Below, piece by piece: positions 1 through 8,870 of a DNA stretch of 64,000 bases; within the stretch, counting starts at the first letter, position 1, and each line of letters opens with the position of its first letter. The position numbers and the translations under genes were made by a program. The notes under the pieces are model-generated. The model made no database searches, was not told where the DNA came from, and saw only the letters and a program-made list of their open reading frames with translations. The DNA is from Chitinophaga caeni (GTDB lineage Bacteria; Bacteroidota; Bacteroidia; Chitinophagales; Chitinophagaceae): positions 2,489,001 through 2,553,000 of the forward strand of contig NZ_CP023777.1 in NCBI RefSeq assembly GCF_002557795.1, given 5' to 3'.

Positions 1-108
1 ACCGGTCTGAACTGTATAAACTCCGTTGCCTATCCGGAAATATTTTTTTCCAGGGGCATAGGACTGATATTTCTTTATACTATTTTTGAGGGCTTTTTTC
101 GTAAATAA
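1..108 (+). CDS. possible 3' end of an upstream gene (partial)
   Basis: An open frame enters from the left edge in frame 1 and stops at TAA (106-108), 19 nt before the ammonia-lyase start. The 35 visible residues end in a hydrophobic stretch and a basic FFRK tail, as in the C-terminus of a membrane protein. If real, the pigment cluster continues upstream of the window. No family can be assigned from so little sequence. A TATTTTTG box at 81-88 lies inside this frame and could instead mark a promoter for the lyase. Confidence 0.3.
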   Translation, partial: TGLNCINSVAYPEIFFSRGIGLIFLYTIFEGFFRK

Positions 109-127
109 TAATTAGAATACGTCGATA

Positions 128-1663
128 ATGGTCGTTTTAGGAAGTAATGCGCTGTCCTTGGCGGAAGTGCATCAAGTTTTGTTCGGAAGGGAAGCCTTGA
201 CCTTGGAACCTACAGCTGTTCAGAATGTACAAGATAATTTTGATTTCCTGGAAAATTTTGCTTCCAAGAAATTAATATATGGCATCAACACTGGTTTCGG
301 GCCAATGGCACAGTATAGGATCAACGAGGAAGATAAATTGCAATTGCAATACAACCTGATCCGCAGCCATAGCTCCGGTGCAGGGAAACCGCTTTCCCCG
401 CTGTTCACGAAGAGCTTGATGCTGGCCCGCTTGAATAGCTTTATGCAGGGGCATTCCGGTGTGCATCCCAGCGTGGTACATTTATTGGCAGAAATGATCA
501 ATAGGGATATTTACCCCTGTATTTATGAACACGGTGGGGTGGGTGCCAGTGGCGATTTAGTACAATTGTCGCATTTGGCACATTGCCTGATCGGTGAAGG
601 GGAAGTTTTGTACCAGGATAAGATCCAAGTGGCAGCAGATGTATTCCAACAACTGGGCTTGGAACCCGTTAAGGTTAGAATACGCGAAGGCCTGGCCATT
701 CTGAACGGTACTTCCGCGATGACCGGTATCGGGCTGGTGAATATTATTTACGCGAAGAAATTGGTGGCCTGGAGTACGATTTTGTCTTCTATGATTAACG
801 AGGTGGTGGAAGCATTCGATGATCACCTTTCCCATGAACTGAACGTAGTGAAACGTCATGCCGGTCAAAACAGGATCGCGGAACACATGCGCTACATCCT
901 CAGTGATAGCAAAATGGTGCGGCATAGGCCAGATCACCTGTACAAGGAGCTGGAAGAGGAGGTTTTTAAGGACAAAGTGCAGGAATATTATTCATTGAGA
1001 TGCGTACCGCAGGTACTTGGCCCGATTTACGATACTTTGAATCACGCGGAAACCATCGTGGTAGGGGAGTTAAACTCCGTGAGCGATAACCCGGTGGTAG
1101 ATCATAAAGCAGGCAATGTATTCCACGGGGGGAATTTCCATGGCGATTATATCTCCTTGGAAATGGATAAAATAAAGATTGCCATCACGAAATTGTCGAT
1201 GCTATCGGAAAGACAGTTAAACTACCTGATGAACGATAAGCTGAACCATAAATTCCCGCCCTTTATGAACTTGGGCAAATTAGGGTTCAACTTCGGGATG
1301 CAGGGGGTACAATTTACTGCTACCTCTACCGTCGCGGAAAATCAAACTTTATCATTCCCGATGTACGTGCATAGCATACCGAACAATAATGATAACCAGG
1401 ATATCGTGAGCATGGGCTGCAACGCTGCGGAGATGGCCGCCAAGGTCATTGAAAATACTTTCGAAGTAGTGTCTATCCAGGTGATGACCCTGTTGCAAGC
1501 GGTCGATTACCTGGGTTGCGAGACCCGGTTAAGCACATTTTCGCGTAAAATATACCAAGATGTGCGGGCTATTTTCCCTAAATTTATTGAGGACAGCCCG
1601 AAATTCCAGGATGTTAGGAATATTAAACAGTACTTGATGGAAACCGAACCATTGAGTATATAG
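128..1663 (+). CDS. tyrosine ammonia-lyase (HAL/PAL family)
   Basis: Aromatic amino acid lyase that would deaminate tyrosine to 4-coumarate, the aryl starter of aryl-polyene/flexirubin pigments. The MIO-forming triad A140-S141-G142 lies in GVGASGDL, and the catalytic tyrosine is Y51 in YGINTGFG. Full length (511 aa). From memory the sequence closely follows the characterised Flavobacterium johnsoniae tyrosine lyase over its whole length, including the RSHSSG and MYVHSIPNNNDNQD segments, and the N-termini align at this ATG. The substrate-selectivity pair reads S80-H81, as in histidine lyases, but the F. johnsoniae enzyme has the same pair, so the pair does not exclude tyrosine. Position at the head of an aryl-polyene cluster supports the tyrosine reading over histidine degradation; no other hut genes are present. 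Confidence 0.88.
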   Translation: MVVLGSNALSLAEVHQVLFGREALTLEPTAVQNVQDNFDFLENFASKKLIYGINTGFGPMAQYRINEEDKLQLQYNLIRSHSSGAGKPLSPLFTKSLMLARLNSFMQGHSGVHPSVVHLLAEMINRDIYPCIYEHGGVGASGDLVQLSHLAHCLIGEGEVLYQDKIQVAADVFQQLGLEPVKVRIREGLAILNGTSAMTGIGLVNIIYAKKLVAWSTILSSMINEVVEAFDDHLSHELNVVKRHAGQNRIAEHMRYILSDSKMVRHRPDHLYKELEEEVFKDKVQEYYSLRCVPQVLGPIYDTLNHAETIVVGELNSVSDNPVVDHKAGNVFHGGNFHGDYISLEMDKIKIAITKLSMLSERQLNYLMNDKLNHKFPPFMNLGKLGFNFGMQGVQFTATSTVAENQTLSFPMYVHSIPNNNDNQDIVSMGCNAAEMAAKVIENTFEVVSIQVMTLLQAVDYLGCETRLSTFSRKIYQDVRAIFPKFIEDSPKFQDVRNIKQYLMETEPLSI

Positions 1664-1705
1664 TCTGCGGGATTCATGAACAAAGTTACGAGGGCATAAA
1701 TAAAG

Positions 1706-1732
1706 GCTTACCGCTTCCGAAATGGCGTAAGC
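1706..1732 (+). other. hairpin between lyase and ketoreductase genes
   Basis: GCTTA-C-CGC, a ten-base loop and GCG-TAAGC form an 8-bp stem with one bulged C in the 107-bp gap after the lyase. No T-run follows, so it is not a classical terminator. It could serve as mRNA processing or partial attenuation signal separating the lyase from the rest of the cluster; this is inference. Confidence 0.35.
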
Positions 1733-1770
1733 TGTATAAGTATTGCTAAAAGATATAAAAAGAATAATAG

Positions 1771-2499
1771 ATGAAATGCGCATTAGTTACAGGTGGTTCC
1801 AGGGGGATTGGCAGGGCAGTTTGCTTAAAAATGGCATCTCGGGGTTATTATGTATTGATCAATTATAAAGGTAACCAGGCGGCGGCTGAAGAAACTTTGG
1901 CCGCGGTGAGGGAACTGGGTAGCGATGGCGAAATTATGCAGTTCGATGTTGCAGATGCTGATAACGTGCAGCAGGTTTTGGGAACTTGGATCGAACAACA
2001 AACGGAGAAATATATCGAAGTTTTAGTGAATAATGCCGGCATCCGGGAGGATGTCCTGATGTATTGGATGAAGAACGAGCAATGGAAAGATGTATTGCGC
2101 GCCAGTTTGGATGGATTTTTCTTCGTGACGAAGCAAGTGTTGAACGGCATGTTGCTGAAAAGGTACGGTAGGATCGTGAATATGGTGTCGCTCTCCGGTT
2201 TGAAAGGCACAGCGGGCCAAGTAAATTATTCAGCAGCCAAAGCGGGTGTCATCGGCGCCACGAAAGCATTGGCGCAGGAAGTTGCTAAAAGGGGTATCAC
2301 GGTAAATGCCGTGGCGCCGGGCTTTATTCAAACGGATATGACCGCCGGATTAAACGAGAAAGAATTGGCTGCGCAAATACCGATGAACCGCTTCGGAAAA
2401 GCGGAAGAAGTTGCGGAAACGGTGTCATTCCTCGCCTCGAAAGGCGCGGCGTACATAACCGGTGAAGTGATTAATGTCAACGGGGGCTTATATTCCTGA
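1771..2499 (+). CDS. fabG: 3-oxoacyl-ACP reductase (FabG-type SDR)
   Basis: NADPH-dependent short-chain dehydrogenase that reduces the beta-keto group after each elongation of the ACP-bound polyene. Cofactor motif TGGSRGIG at residues 7-14, NNAG at 87-90, catalytic S140, Y153 and K157 (YSAAK), then the PG motif AVAPGFIQTDMT. Length 242 aa is normal for FabG. It is the only ketoreductase in the cluster, so it should serve all ketosynthases here; it corresponds to the ApeQ role in aryl-polyene systems. It may be a cluster paralogue rather than the fatty-acid housekeeping FabG. Confidence 0.9.
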   Translation: MKCALVTGGSRGIGRAVCLKMASRGYYVLINYKGNQAAAEETLAAVRELGSDGEIMQFDVADADNVQQVLGTWIEQQTEKYIEVLVNNAGIREDVLMYWMKNEQWKDVLRASLDGFFFVTKQVLNGMLLKRYGRIVNMVSLSGLKGTAGQVNYSAAKAGVIGATKALAQEVAKRGITVNAVAPGFIQTDMTAGLNEKELAAQIPMNRFGKAEEVAETVSFLASKGAAYITGEVINVNGGLYS

Positions 2500-2551
2500 T
2501 TTTGGCAACGGATTTGCAATCATTCATTCAACGCTTAACTATTCTGACAAT

Positions 2552-3772
2552 ATGAACAGGGTCGTGATCACAGGTTTGGGCATTTATTCTTGCATCGGCA
2601 AGAACCTGGAGGAAGTGAGGGATTCGCTCTTTCAAGGTCGCTCGGGAATTATTTTAGATGCAGAAAGAAAGGCTTTCGGTTACCGTTCCGGTTTAACCGG
2701 CAATATTCAGCGCCCGGATTTGAAAGGCTTGCTGGATCGCCGTTCCCGGCTTATGATGCCGGAACAGGCCGAGTTTGCTTTCATGGCAACCCGTGAAGCG
2801 CTGGCCAATGCCCGGATGGATCAAGATTATATCGATGCCCGCGAAGTGGGTATATTATATGGAAATGATAGCTCCGCTAAACCCGTGGTGGAAGCCACGG
2901 ATATTATGCGTGAGAAGAAAGATACCATGATGGTAGGTTCCGGTTCCGTGTTCCAGACGATGAACTCTACCGTTAACATGAACTTGGCCACTATTTTTAA
3001 ATTGAAGGGGGTCAATTTCAGTGTAAGCGCTGCCTGTGCCAGTGGTTCCCATGCCATCGGCTTGGGTTATATGTTTATCAAGAACGGCATGCAAGATACC
3101 GTGATCTGCGGCGGGGCCCAGGAAGTAAATATTTACTCGATGGGCAATTTTGACGCCATCGCGGCATTCTCAACCCGTGAAAGTGAGCCGACCAAGGCTT
3201 CCAGGCCATTTGATCGCGATCGCGACGGCCTCGTACCTAGCGGCGGTGCTGCCACGGTGATCCTCGAAAGCTTGGATAGCGCGTTGAAACGCGGCGCCCC
3301 CATTATCGGGGAAGTGCTGGGGTATGGATATTCTTCCAACGGAAGCCATATTTCTAATCCGAGCGTAGATGGCCCGGTACGGTCCTTGAACATCGCTTTG
3401 CAGGATTCGGGTTTATCGGCCAAGGAAATCGAGTACATCAACGCACACGCTACTTCTACTCCCGCCGGGGATGCCAGCGAGGCTAGGGCGTTGCATGAAG
3501 TATTCGGCAGCTCGCATCCGCCGATCAGCTCTACCAAGTCTATGACGGGGCATGAATGTTGGATGGCAGGGGCTAGTGAAATCGTTTATTCTTGCCTGAT
3601 GATGCAAAATGGCTTCATGGCGCCGAATATTAACTTTGAGAACCCCGATGACGATTCTGCCAAACTGAACTTGATAACATCAGCTATTCAAAAAGATTTT
3701 AATGTATTTCTCTCTAATTCATTTGGTTTTGGAGGAACAAATTCATCTTTAATCGTTAGAAAGTGGCATTAA
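2552..3772 (+). CDS. beta-ketoacyl-ACP synthase (KS, intact)
   Basis: Type II ketosynthase of the FabB/FabF fold that condenses a malonyl unit onto the growing aryl-polyene chain. Catalytic residues are all present: C162 in AACASGS, H299 in NAHATST, K329 and H334 in STKSMTGH, at almost the same numbering as E. coli FabB. The ATG at 2552 starts MNRVVITGLG, the usual N-terminus of the family, so the in-frame ATG at 2474 inside the preceding gene is rejected. 406 aa. The gene follows the ketoreductase by 52 nt. Confidence 0.9.
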   Translation: MNRVVITGLGIYSCIGKNLEEVRDSLFQGRSGIILDAERKAFGYRSGLTGNIQRPDLKGLLDRRSRLMMPEQAEFAFMATREALANARMDQDYIDAREVGILYGNDSSAKPVVEATDIMREKKDTMMVGSGSVFQTMNSTVNMNLATIFKLKGVNFSVSAACASGSHAIGLGYMFIKNGMQDTVICGGAQEVNIYSMGNFDAIAAFSTRESEPTKASRPFDRDRDGLVPSGGAATVILESLDSALKRGAPIIGEVLGYGYSSNGSHISNPSVDGPVRSLNIALQDSGLSAKEIEYINAHATSTPAGDASEARALHEVFGSSHPPISSTKSMTGHECWMAGASEIVYSCLMMQNGFMAPNINFENPDDDSAKLNLITSAIQKDFNVFLSNSFGFGGTNSSLIVRKWH

Positions 3773-3784
3773 AACAATTCTTAT

Positions 3785-3792
3785 TAATTTTG
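3785..3792 (+). promoter_or_regulatory. candidate internal promoter -7 box
   Basis: TAATTTTG matches the Bacteroidota -7 consensus TAnnTTTG exactly, in the 103-bp gap before the first ACP gene, one of the few wide gaps in the cluster. No TTTG is found at the expected -33 position, so support is weak. Confidence 0.3.
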
Positions 3793-3875
3793 TGCCTCGT
3801 GCAGTGAACAGCGGAGCGGTAATAAGAATTGGGAACTATTTAATCAACCTATATACCTGGAACACAAAAAAGAAT

Positions 3876-4133
3876 ATGGAAATAACAGAAATTATCAACA
3901 AGACCAATGCTTTCTTGATCGAAGAGTTTGAAGTAGCCCCGGGAAGCATTACGCCTGAAGCCGATTTGAAATCGACCTTGGGATTGGATAGTTTGGACTA
4001 TATAGACCTGGTAGTTGCTATTGAGGCAAACTTCGGATTTAAAGTAAAACCGGAAGATTTTCAAGGTATTGCTAGCTTCCAAGATTTTTATAATTACGTG
4101 ATCGAACGTTTGAAACAAAAAGAGTTGGTATAA
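3876..4133 (+). CDS. acyl carrier protein 1
   Basis: Carries the growing chain as a thioester on 4'-phosphopantetheine. The attachment serine is S39 in LGLDSLDYIDL, the standard ACP motif. 85 aa, acidic. The ATG at 3876 gives a normal ACP length; the longer in-frame reading from a TTG upstream adds 28 residues unlike an ACP. Its stop overlaps the start of the acyltransferase gene (TAATG), indicating translational coupling. The AcpS encoded near the end of the cluster is its probable activating enzyme. Confidence 0.9.
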   Translation: MEITEIINKTNAFLIEEFEVAPGSITPEADLKSTLGLDSLDYIDLVVAIEANFGFKVKPEDFQGIASFQDFYNYVIERLKQKELV

Positions 4134-5008
4134 TGCCGTCGTGGCAAGGGAAATCCAAGGGAAATAAGTTAGGCTACAGGATATTTATCGAGTTGCTCAG
4201 GTGGGGAGGTGTCGTGCCTGCATACATCTTGTTGCGCTTCGTAGCTGCTTATTATTTCTTGTTTTCGTGGGATTCATCTAAGGCGATATGGCAGTATTTC
4301 CGCCAACATTTACATTATAGCCGTTGGAAATCATGCTGGAGCTTATACCGTAATTACTACGTGTTCGGGCAAACGCTGATCGATAAAATAGTAATGATGG
4401 CAGGCATCCCCAACAAATTCACTTTCGATTTTGATGGGGAACCGTTTTTAAGGGATATCGTTCAACAAAAAAAGGGGGGGATTTTACTGAGCGCCCACCT
4501 CGGGAATTGGGAAGTTGCCGGGCATCTATTCACCCGCCTGGAAACCCCTATTAACATCGTGATGTTTGATGGTGAACATGAAAGGATCAAGAGCTACTTG
4601 TCTAGCGTCACCGGTGAAAGGGTGGTAAAGGTAATCCTGCTGAAAGATGATCTCTCCCATATTTACGAGATCAACGATGCTTTGAGTAAAAACGAATTGG
4701 TATGTATGCACGCCGACCGTTTTTTGAAAGGAAACAAATCGGTCAAAGTACCTTTTTTGGGTAAAGCAGCTCAATTCCCATTGGGGCCTTTTCAATTAGC
4801 AGTCACATTTAGAGTGCCTGTTTCTTACGTTTTTGCATTTAAAGAGTCGAGTCGCCATTATCATTTATTTGCAACGCGCCCGAATATTTACAATGGTAAA
4901 CAAGATATTCCGAAAGCCGTGAACGATTTTGTTCATGTGATGGAAGAAAAGGTCTTGAAATACCCTTTGCAATGGTTTAACTATTACGATTTTTGGTCCG
5001 AAGATTAA
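4133..5008 (+). CDS. lysophospholipid acyltransferase family protein (LpxL/HtrB-like)
   Basis: Membrane-associated acyltransferase related to lipid A secondary acyltransferases. The HX4E catalytic motif is H122-L-G-N-W-E127 in SAHLGNWEVAG, with the downstream HADRFLKG segment typical of the family. An N-terminal hydrophobic segment (about residues 24-46) anchors it. 291 aa, normal for LpxL-type enzymes. Within this cluster it would transfer the finished acyl chain to a lipid or resorcinol acceptor rather than build lipid A; the acceptor is not visible from sequence. Overlaps the ACP stop by one base. Confidence 0.82.
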   Translation: MPSWQGKSKGNKLGYRIFIELLRWGGVVPAYILLRFVAAYYFLFSWDSSKAIWQYFRQHLHYSRWKSCWSLYRNYYVFGQTLIDKIVMMAGIPNKFTFDFDGEPFLRDIVQQKKGGILLSAHLGNWEVAGHLFTRLETPINIVMFDGEHERIKSYLSSVTGERVVKVILLKDDLSHIYEINDALSKNELVCMHADRFLKGNKSVKVPFLGKAAQFPLGPFQLAVTFRVPVSYVFAFKESSRHYHLFATRPNIYNGKQDIPKAVNDFVHVMEEKVLKYPLQWFNYYDFWSED

Positions 5009-5044
5009 TTGCCATTTTATATAAATATCCACAACAATACTAGC

Positions 5045-5467
5045 ATGCTCGTACAGAAAGAACAAATCACCGATTATATCCCGCAAAGGCCGCCCATGGT
5101 GATGATCGATACAATTTTGAAAGCGGATGAGAACATTTTACGTACGGGGTTTTATATTGAACCCGGCAATGTATTCGTGGAAAACGGATCGTTAATGCCG
5201 CCGGGATTGATGGAAAATATTGCTCAAACGGCAGCAGCTAGGGTAGGCTATATAGCGAAACAGAAAAATGAACCTGTACCCCTGGGTTTTATTGGCGCCG
5301 TGAAAGACTTAGAAATATTGCAATTGCCCAAGATGGAGACCGCGATTGAAACGGAAATCGTTATCGAACATGAAGTATTCAATGCAACGGTGGTTACCGG
5401 GAAGGTTTGGCAAGATGGTCAAGTGATGGCGCAATGCGAGATGAAAATATTTGTCCCCAAAAAATAA
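5045..5467 (+). CDS. hotdog dehydratase subunit (Glu-bearing, ApeP-like)
   Basis: 3-hydroxyacyl-ACP dehydratase-like hotdog protein of 140 aa. The IPQRPPMVMID start motif and PPGLMENIAQTAAA match the FabZ/FabA group, and E57 stands where FabZ has its catalytic Glu. The GHFP histidine is absent: the aligned segment reads VFVENGSLMPPG. The second dehydratase of the cluster (15262-15633) shows the opposite pattern, so the two may form one active site. ATG 5045 is preferred over a TTG at 5009 because the conserved motif begins soon after it. Confidence 0.78.
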   Translation: MLVQKEQITDYIPQRPPMVMIDTILKADENILRTGFYIEPGNVFVENGSLMPPGLMENIAQTAAARVGYIAKQKNEPVPLGFIGAVKDLEILQLPKMETAIETEIVIEHEVFNATVVTGKVWQDGQVMAQCEMKIFVPKK

Positions 5468-5479
5468 AACATATAAATC

Positions 5480-6118
5480 ATGAAAAAACTATTTGTTTGC
5501 CTCGCAACTTTATTTTGCGCATTCAGCGCCACTAATTCCCAAGCCCAGGATGTAAAAGGTTTCTTCGAACCCGGTGCGAAAATCTTCTGGATCGGTGTCG
5601 ATTATTCACAGGCTAAGTTGATTAATGATGGAACGAGGAACGCTGATGATTTTGTTGATAAATATTTTCAACAGATCAACGAGTTAGTGATTAATGAACC
5701 TAAAAATTATAAAGTTATTGAAGCCTTCGGCCAATCTGAACTTGATGCGGATCTTTCTTATGTTAATAAAGTGAATGCAAAAGCGGATCCTGCTAAACTA
5801 CATTCTTCCAACCTTAAGGATTACAGCAGGTTTACTGAAGCTGATATTCAGAAAGCTGTCAAAGAGTTTAATTTTAACGGAAAAAAGGGATATGGAGTCG
5901 TATTCATAGTCGAAGCCATGAATAAAACAGGGAAGAAAACATCGGTATGGGTAACGGGAGTAGATATGGGAAGCAAAAAAGTACTTTTTACTGAACGGAT
6001 GCTCGGAGATGCAAGGGGATTTGGAAATAGGAATTATTGGGCAGGATCGATCGCTGATATCTTGAAAGACATCAACAAGAAACAATTCAAAGCTTGGCGC
6101 AGCAAATACGGCAGCTAG
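5480..6118 (+). CDS. exported protein of unknown function in the pigment cluster
   Basis: 212 aa with a clear signal peptide (MKKLF...SQAQ, cleavage near residue 22). The mature part is soluble, Lys/Asp/Asn-rich, with an FWIGVDYSQAKL segment and a C-terminal VVFIVEAMNKTGKKTSVWVTGVDM strand-rich part in two halves. I do not recognise a named family. It sits 12 nt after a dehydratase gene and 36 nt before a thioesterase gene in the same direction, so it is probably co-transcribed and may act in the periplasm on the pigment or its carrier. Confidence 0.7.
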   Translation: MKKLFVCLATLFCAFSATNSQAQDVKGFFEPGAKIFWIGVDYSQAKLINDGTRNADDFVDKYFQQINELVINEPKNYKVIEAFGQSELDADLSYVNKVNAKADPAKLHSSNLKDYSRFTEADIQKAVKEFNFNGKKGYGVVFIVEAMNKTGKKTSVWVTGVDMGSKKVLFTERMLGDARGFGNRNYWAGSIADILKDINKKQFKAWRSKYGS

Positions 6119-6154
6119 GCTCATTAACAAGTAAAAAATGTAGGAAAAATATTC

Positions 6155-6586
6155 ATGCAAGCAGGAGATTTATTGAGCGAAAGAACAGAAGTTGTCATCA
6201 GGTTTAATGAAGCAGATCCCTTGGGTATCGTTTGGCACGGTAACTATATACGGTATTTTGAAGATGGCCGCGAGGCTTTCGGTAAAAAATACGGGATCGG
6301 TTACCTCGATATTTTCGGTGCCGGGCTTACAACACCGGTAGTGCATGTTTCATGCGATTTCAAAAAATCGGTTAAATATGGTGATACGATCATCGTTGAA
6401 ACCCGTTTTATCAACTCTCCTGCTGCTAAATTGATCTTCGAATACACGATTTACAACCGCGATAACATGGAAGTGGTGGCTAAAGGTAAAAGTATTCAAG
6501 TATTCTTAGACAAGGATACCGCTGCATTGCAATTGATCAATCCCCCTTATTATTCATCATGGAAAAAAAAGTGGGGACAACCCTGA
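6155..6586 (+). CDS. acyl-CoA/ACP thioesterase (4HBT hotdog)
   Basis: 143-aa thioesterase of the 4-hydroxybenzoyl-CoA thioesterase family. The signature EADPLGIVWHGNYIRYFEDGRE contains D21 and H28 of the active-site helix region. In aryl-polyene clusters such an enzyme hydrolyses stalled or finished acyl thioesters from the ACP. The next ketosynthase starts 10 nt downstream. Confidence 0.85.
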   Translation: MQAGDLLSERTEVVIRFNEADPLGIVWHGNYIRYFEDGREAFGKKYGIGYLDIFGAGLTTPVVHVSCDFKKSVKYGDTIIVETRFINSPAAKLIFEYTIYNRDNMEVVAKGKSIQVFLDKDTAALQLINPPYYSSWKKKWGQP

Positions 6587-6596
6587 GCCTATCGAA

Positions 6597-7739
6597 ATGA
6601 ATCCCGGTGTATTCGTCATAGCAGATCAAATCATTGCCCCGTTAGGTTTCACGACCGGGGAGAACTTCTCCTCCTTGTTGAGCGGAAGGAGCGGTGTAAG
6701 CGCGCAGGTGGCGCCCAGTGTATCTGAACTACCCTTTTATGCATCTTTGATGCCTCCCGATTGGGAATCTTCTTTACCCGTTTTTCCTCCCGGTATTTCT
6801 ACGAAATTTGAAAAAATGGTGTTTGCTTCCGTGAACGGTGTATTGCAATCATCGCAAATGGATCCAGCTGATCCAAGATTGGGCTTTATCTTATCAACAA
6901 CCAAGGGCAATATAGAATTACTCGAACAAGGCAAAGTTCAATCGCCCGGTGATCTGCAACTGTTTCCTCTTGCTGCCAAATTGGCTAAGACTTTAGGATT
7001 TACTAATACGCCGCTAGTAATTAGTAACGCTTGTATTTCCGGGTTATTAGCTATTTTGATCGGTAAGAGGATGATTGCATCCGGCAAGTATGATCGCGTG
7101 ATTGTTTGCGGGGCGGATGTTGTAACGAAGTTCGTATTAAGCGGTTTTCAATCATTCCAGGCGGTGAGCGACACTATTTGCCGGCCATTTGATAAAGATA
7201 GGAATGGCATTAACCTTGGTGAAGCGGCTGCAACCGTGTTGTTATCCGGCGAGCCAAGCTCATCAAGCGCGAATTTTTCTGTACTGGGTGGAGCCTCCAG
7301 TAATGATGCCAACCATATTTCTGGTCCTTCCAGGACCGGGGAAGAGTTGGCGATCGCGATCAAAAAGGCAATGGGGCAAAGCATGTTGAGCAGGGATGAC
7401 CTGGACTTTGTTTCAGCACATGGTACTGCAACCCCGTATAACGATGAAATGGAAGCGAAAGCTTTTCAATTGGCTGGCCTCAACCATTTGCCTACCAACA
7501 GCCTGAAAGGGTATTACGGTCATACTTTAGGAGCTGCCGGTTTATTGGAAGCCATTATCGGGATGAGATCATTGGAGCATGGTATAGTACTGCCAACCTT
7601 GGGTTTTTCTGAAGCCGGGCTACCGGTTCCATTATCAGTAACGGATCAATTGTTGAAAATACCTGGCCGGTATTTTCTTAAAACTACCGCCGGTTTCGGT
7701 GGCTGCAATGCGGCTATGGTCTTCGGTAAATACGCTTAA
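6597..7739 (+). CDS. beta-ketoacyl synthase (KS, intact, second)
   Basis: Ketosynthase of 380 aa with catalytic C146 (NACISG), H275 (SAHGTATP), K304 and H309 (NSLKGYYGHTLGAAG). It is therefore expected to be active, although the sequence around the Cys is less canonical than in the other two ketosynthases. It may take a specific elongation or start step. Follows the thioesterase by 10 nt. Confidence 0.85.
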   Translation: MNPGVFVIADQIIAPLGFTTGENFSSLLSGRSGVSAQVAPSVSELPFYASLMPPDWESSLPVFPPGISTKFEKMVFASVNGVLQSSQMDPADPRLGFILSTTKGNIELLEQGKVQSPGDLQLFPLAAKLAKTLGFTNTPLVISNACISGLLAILIGKRMIASGKYDRVIVCGADVVTKFVLSGFQSFQAVSDTICRPFDKDRNGINLGEAAATVLLSGEPSSSSANFSVLGGASSNDANHISGPSRTGEELAIAIKKAMGQSMLSRDDLDFVSAHGTATPYNDEMEAKAFQLAGLNHLPTNSLKGYYGHTLGAAGLLEAIIGMRSLEHGIVLPTLGFSEAGLPVPLSVTDQLLKIPGRYFLKTTAGFGGCNAAMVFGKYA

Positions 7740-7786
7740 AATTCATCGACATAAAATATTCACCTTCTCATCTATAAAACATCAGC

Positions 7787-8851
7787 ATGGAATTTTTTAA
7801 CAAGGAAACAAAAACAGCGTTGCAGGCCAAGGAAGCCGCATTATGGATCGCGTTCGCTCCCGTTGTATTCCAAGCCGCCCGCGCCTTGAGGGATTTCGGA
7901 ATCCTGAAAGCAATCGGGGACAGTGATGACGGACTTACCATAGAACAAATTATACAGCAAGTGAACTTGTCACGCTACGCGGTAAGGGTTTTGTTGGAAG
8001 CAGGACTGGGCATGGAATTGCTGATTGTAAACGATAAGAAGTACAAGGTTACCAAAACGGGACATTTTATCCAGCATGATACGCTTACCCGCATCAATAT
8101 GGATTTTAGCCAGGATATCTGTTACAAGGGTATGTTCCACTTGCAGGAAAGCTTGCAGGAAGGGAAACCTGCCGGGTTGAAAGAACTCGGTCCTTGGAAT
8201 ACTATTTATGAGGGACTATCCATCTTGCCGGGCACGGCAAAGGAAAGTTGGTTCAACTTTGACCATTACTATTCCGACCTGGCTTTTCCAACCGTTTTGC
8301 CAACCGTGTTTAAACATAAGCCGAAAAATTTGCTGGATATCGGCGGCAACACGGGAAAATGGTCATTGACCTGTGTTAATTACGATCCCGATGTGAAAGT
8401 AACCATCATGGATCTGCCGGGACAAATCGGCCTGGCTACCAAGAACATTGAAGAAAAGGGGATGGCGGATCGCGTAGATTTTTATCCTACGAATATCCTC
8501 GATGAATCATTGCCTTTCCCCAAAGATTTTGATGCCATCTGGATGAGCCAGTTTTTAGATTGTTTCTCCGAAGCTGAAATTATTTCCATATTAAAACGTT
8601 GCCGGGAAGCCTTGAGCGATAACGGTTTCGTCTTTATCCTGGAGCCATTCTGGAACCGCCAGGTGTTTAAATCTGCCGCTTTCTGCTTGCAGCAAACATC
8701 CTTGTATTTTACAGCTATGGCTAATGGAAACAGCCAAATGTATCATACGGATGATTTCTTTGCCTGCATCCGGGAAGCCGGTTTGGAAATCGTGGAAGAA
8801 GATGATTCGGCAGGGATGAATTACACCCTATTGAAATGTAAAAAAGCTTAA
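7787..8851 (+). CDS. SAM-dependent O-methyltransferase-like protein
   Basis: 354-aa class I methyltransferase with an N-terminal winged-helix dimerisation region (about residues 20-95) and a C-terminal Rossmann domain; the SAM-binding motif DIGGNTGKW is at 184-192. The layout resembles plant-type and polyketide O-methyltransferases. Methylated aryl rings are known in flexirubins, so ring methylation of the aryl head is the natural proposal; C- versus O-methylation cannot be decided here. Confidence 0.82.
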   Translation: MEFFNKETKTALQAKEAALWIAFAPVVFQAARALRDFGILKAIGDSDDGLTIEQIIQQVNLSRYAVRVLLEAGLGMELLIVNDKKYKVTKTGHFIQHDTLTRINMDFSQDICYKGMFHLQESLQEGKPAGLKELGPWNTIYEGLSILPGTAKESWFNFDHYYSDLAFPTVLPTVFKHKPKNLLDIGGNTGKWSLTCVNYDPDVKVTIMDLPGQIGLATKNIEEKGMADRVDFYPTNILDESLPFPKDFDAIWMSQFLDCFSEAEIISILKRCREALSDNGFVFILEPFWNRQVFKSAAFCLQQTSLYFTAMANGNSQMYHTDDFFACIREAGLEIVEEDDSAGMNYTLLKCKKA

Positions 8852-8870
8852 CCGAATTAAACGCCCGAAT

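Noticed and set aside
2474..2551. Upstream ATG for the first ketosynthase
   Set aside because: It adds 26 residues unlike the family and overlaps the ketoreductase; ATG 2552 gives the canonical N-terminus.
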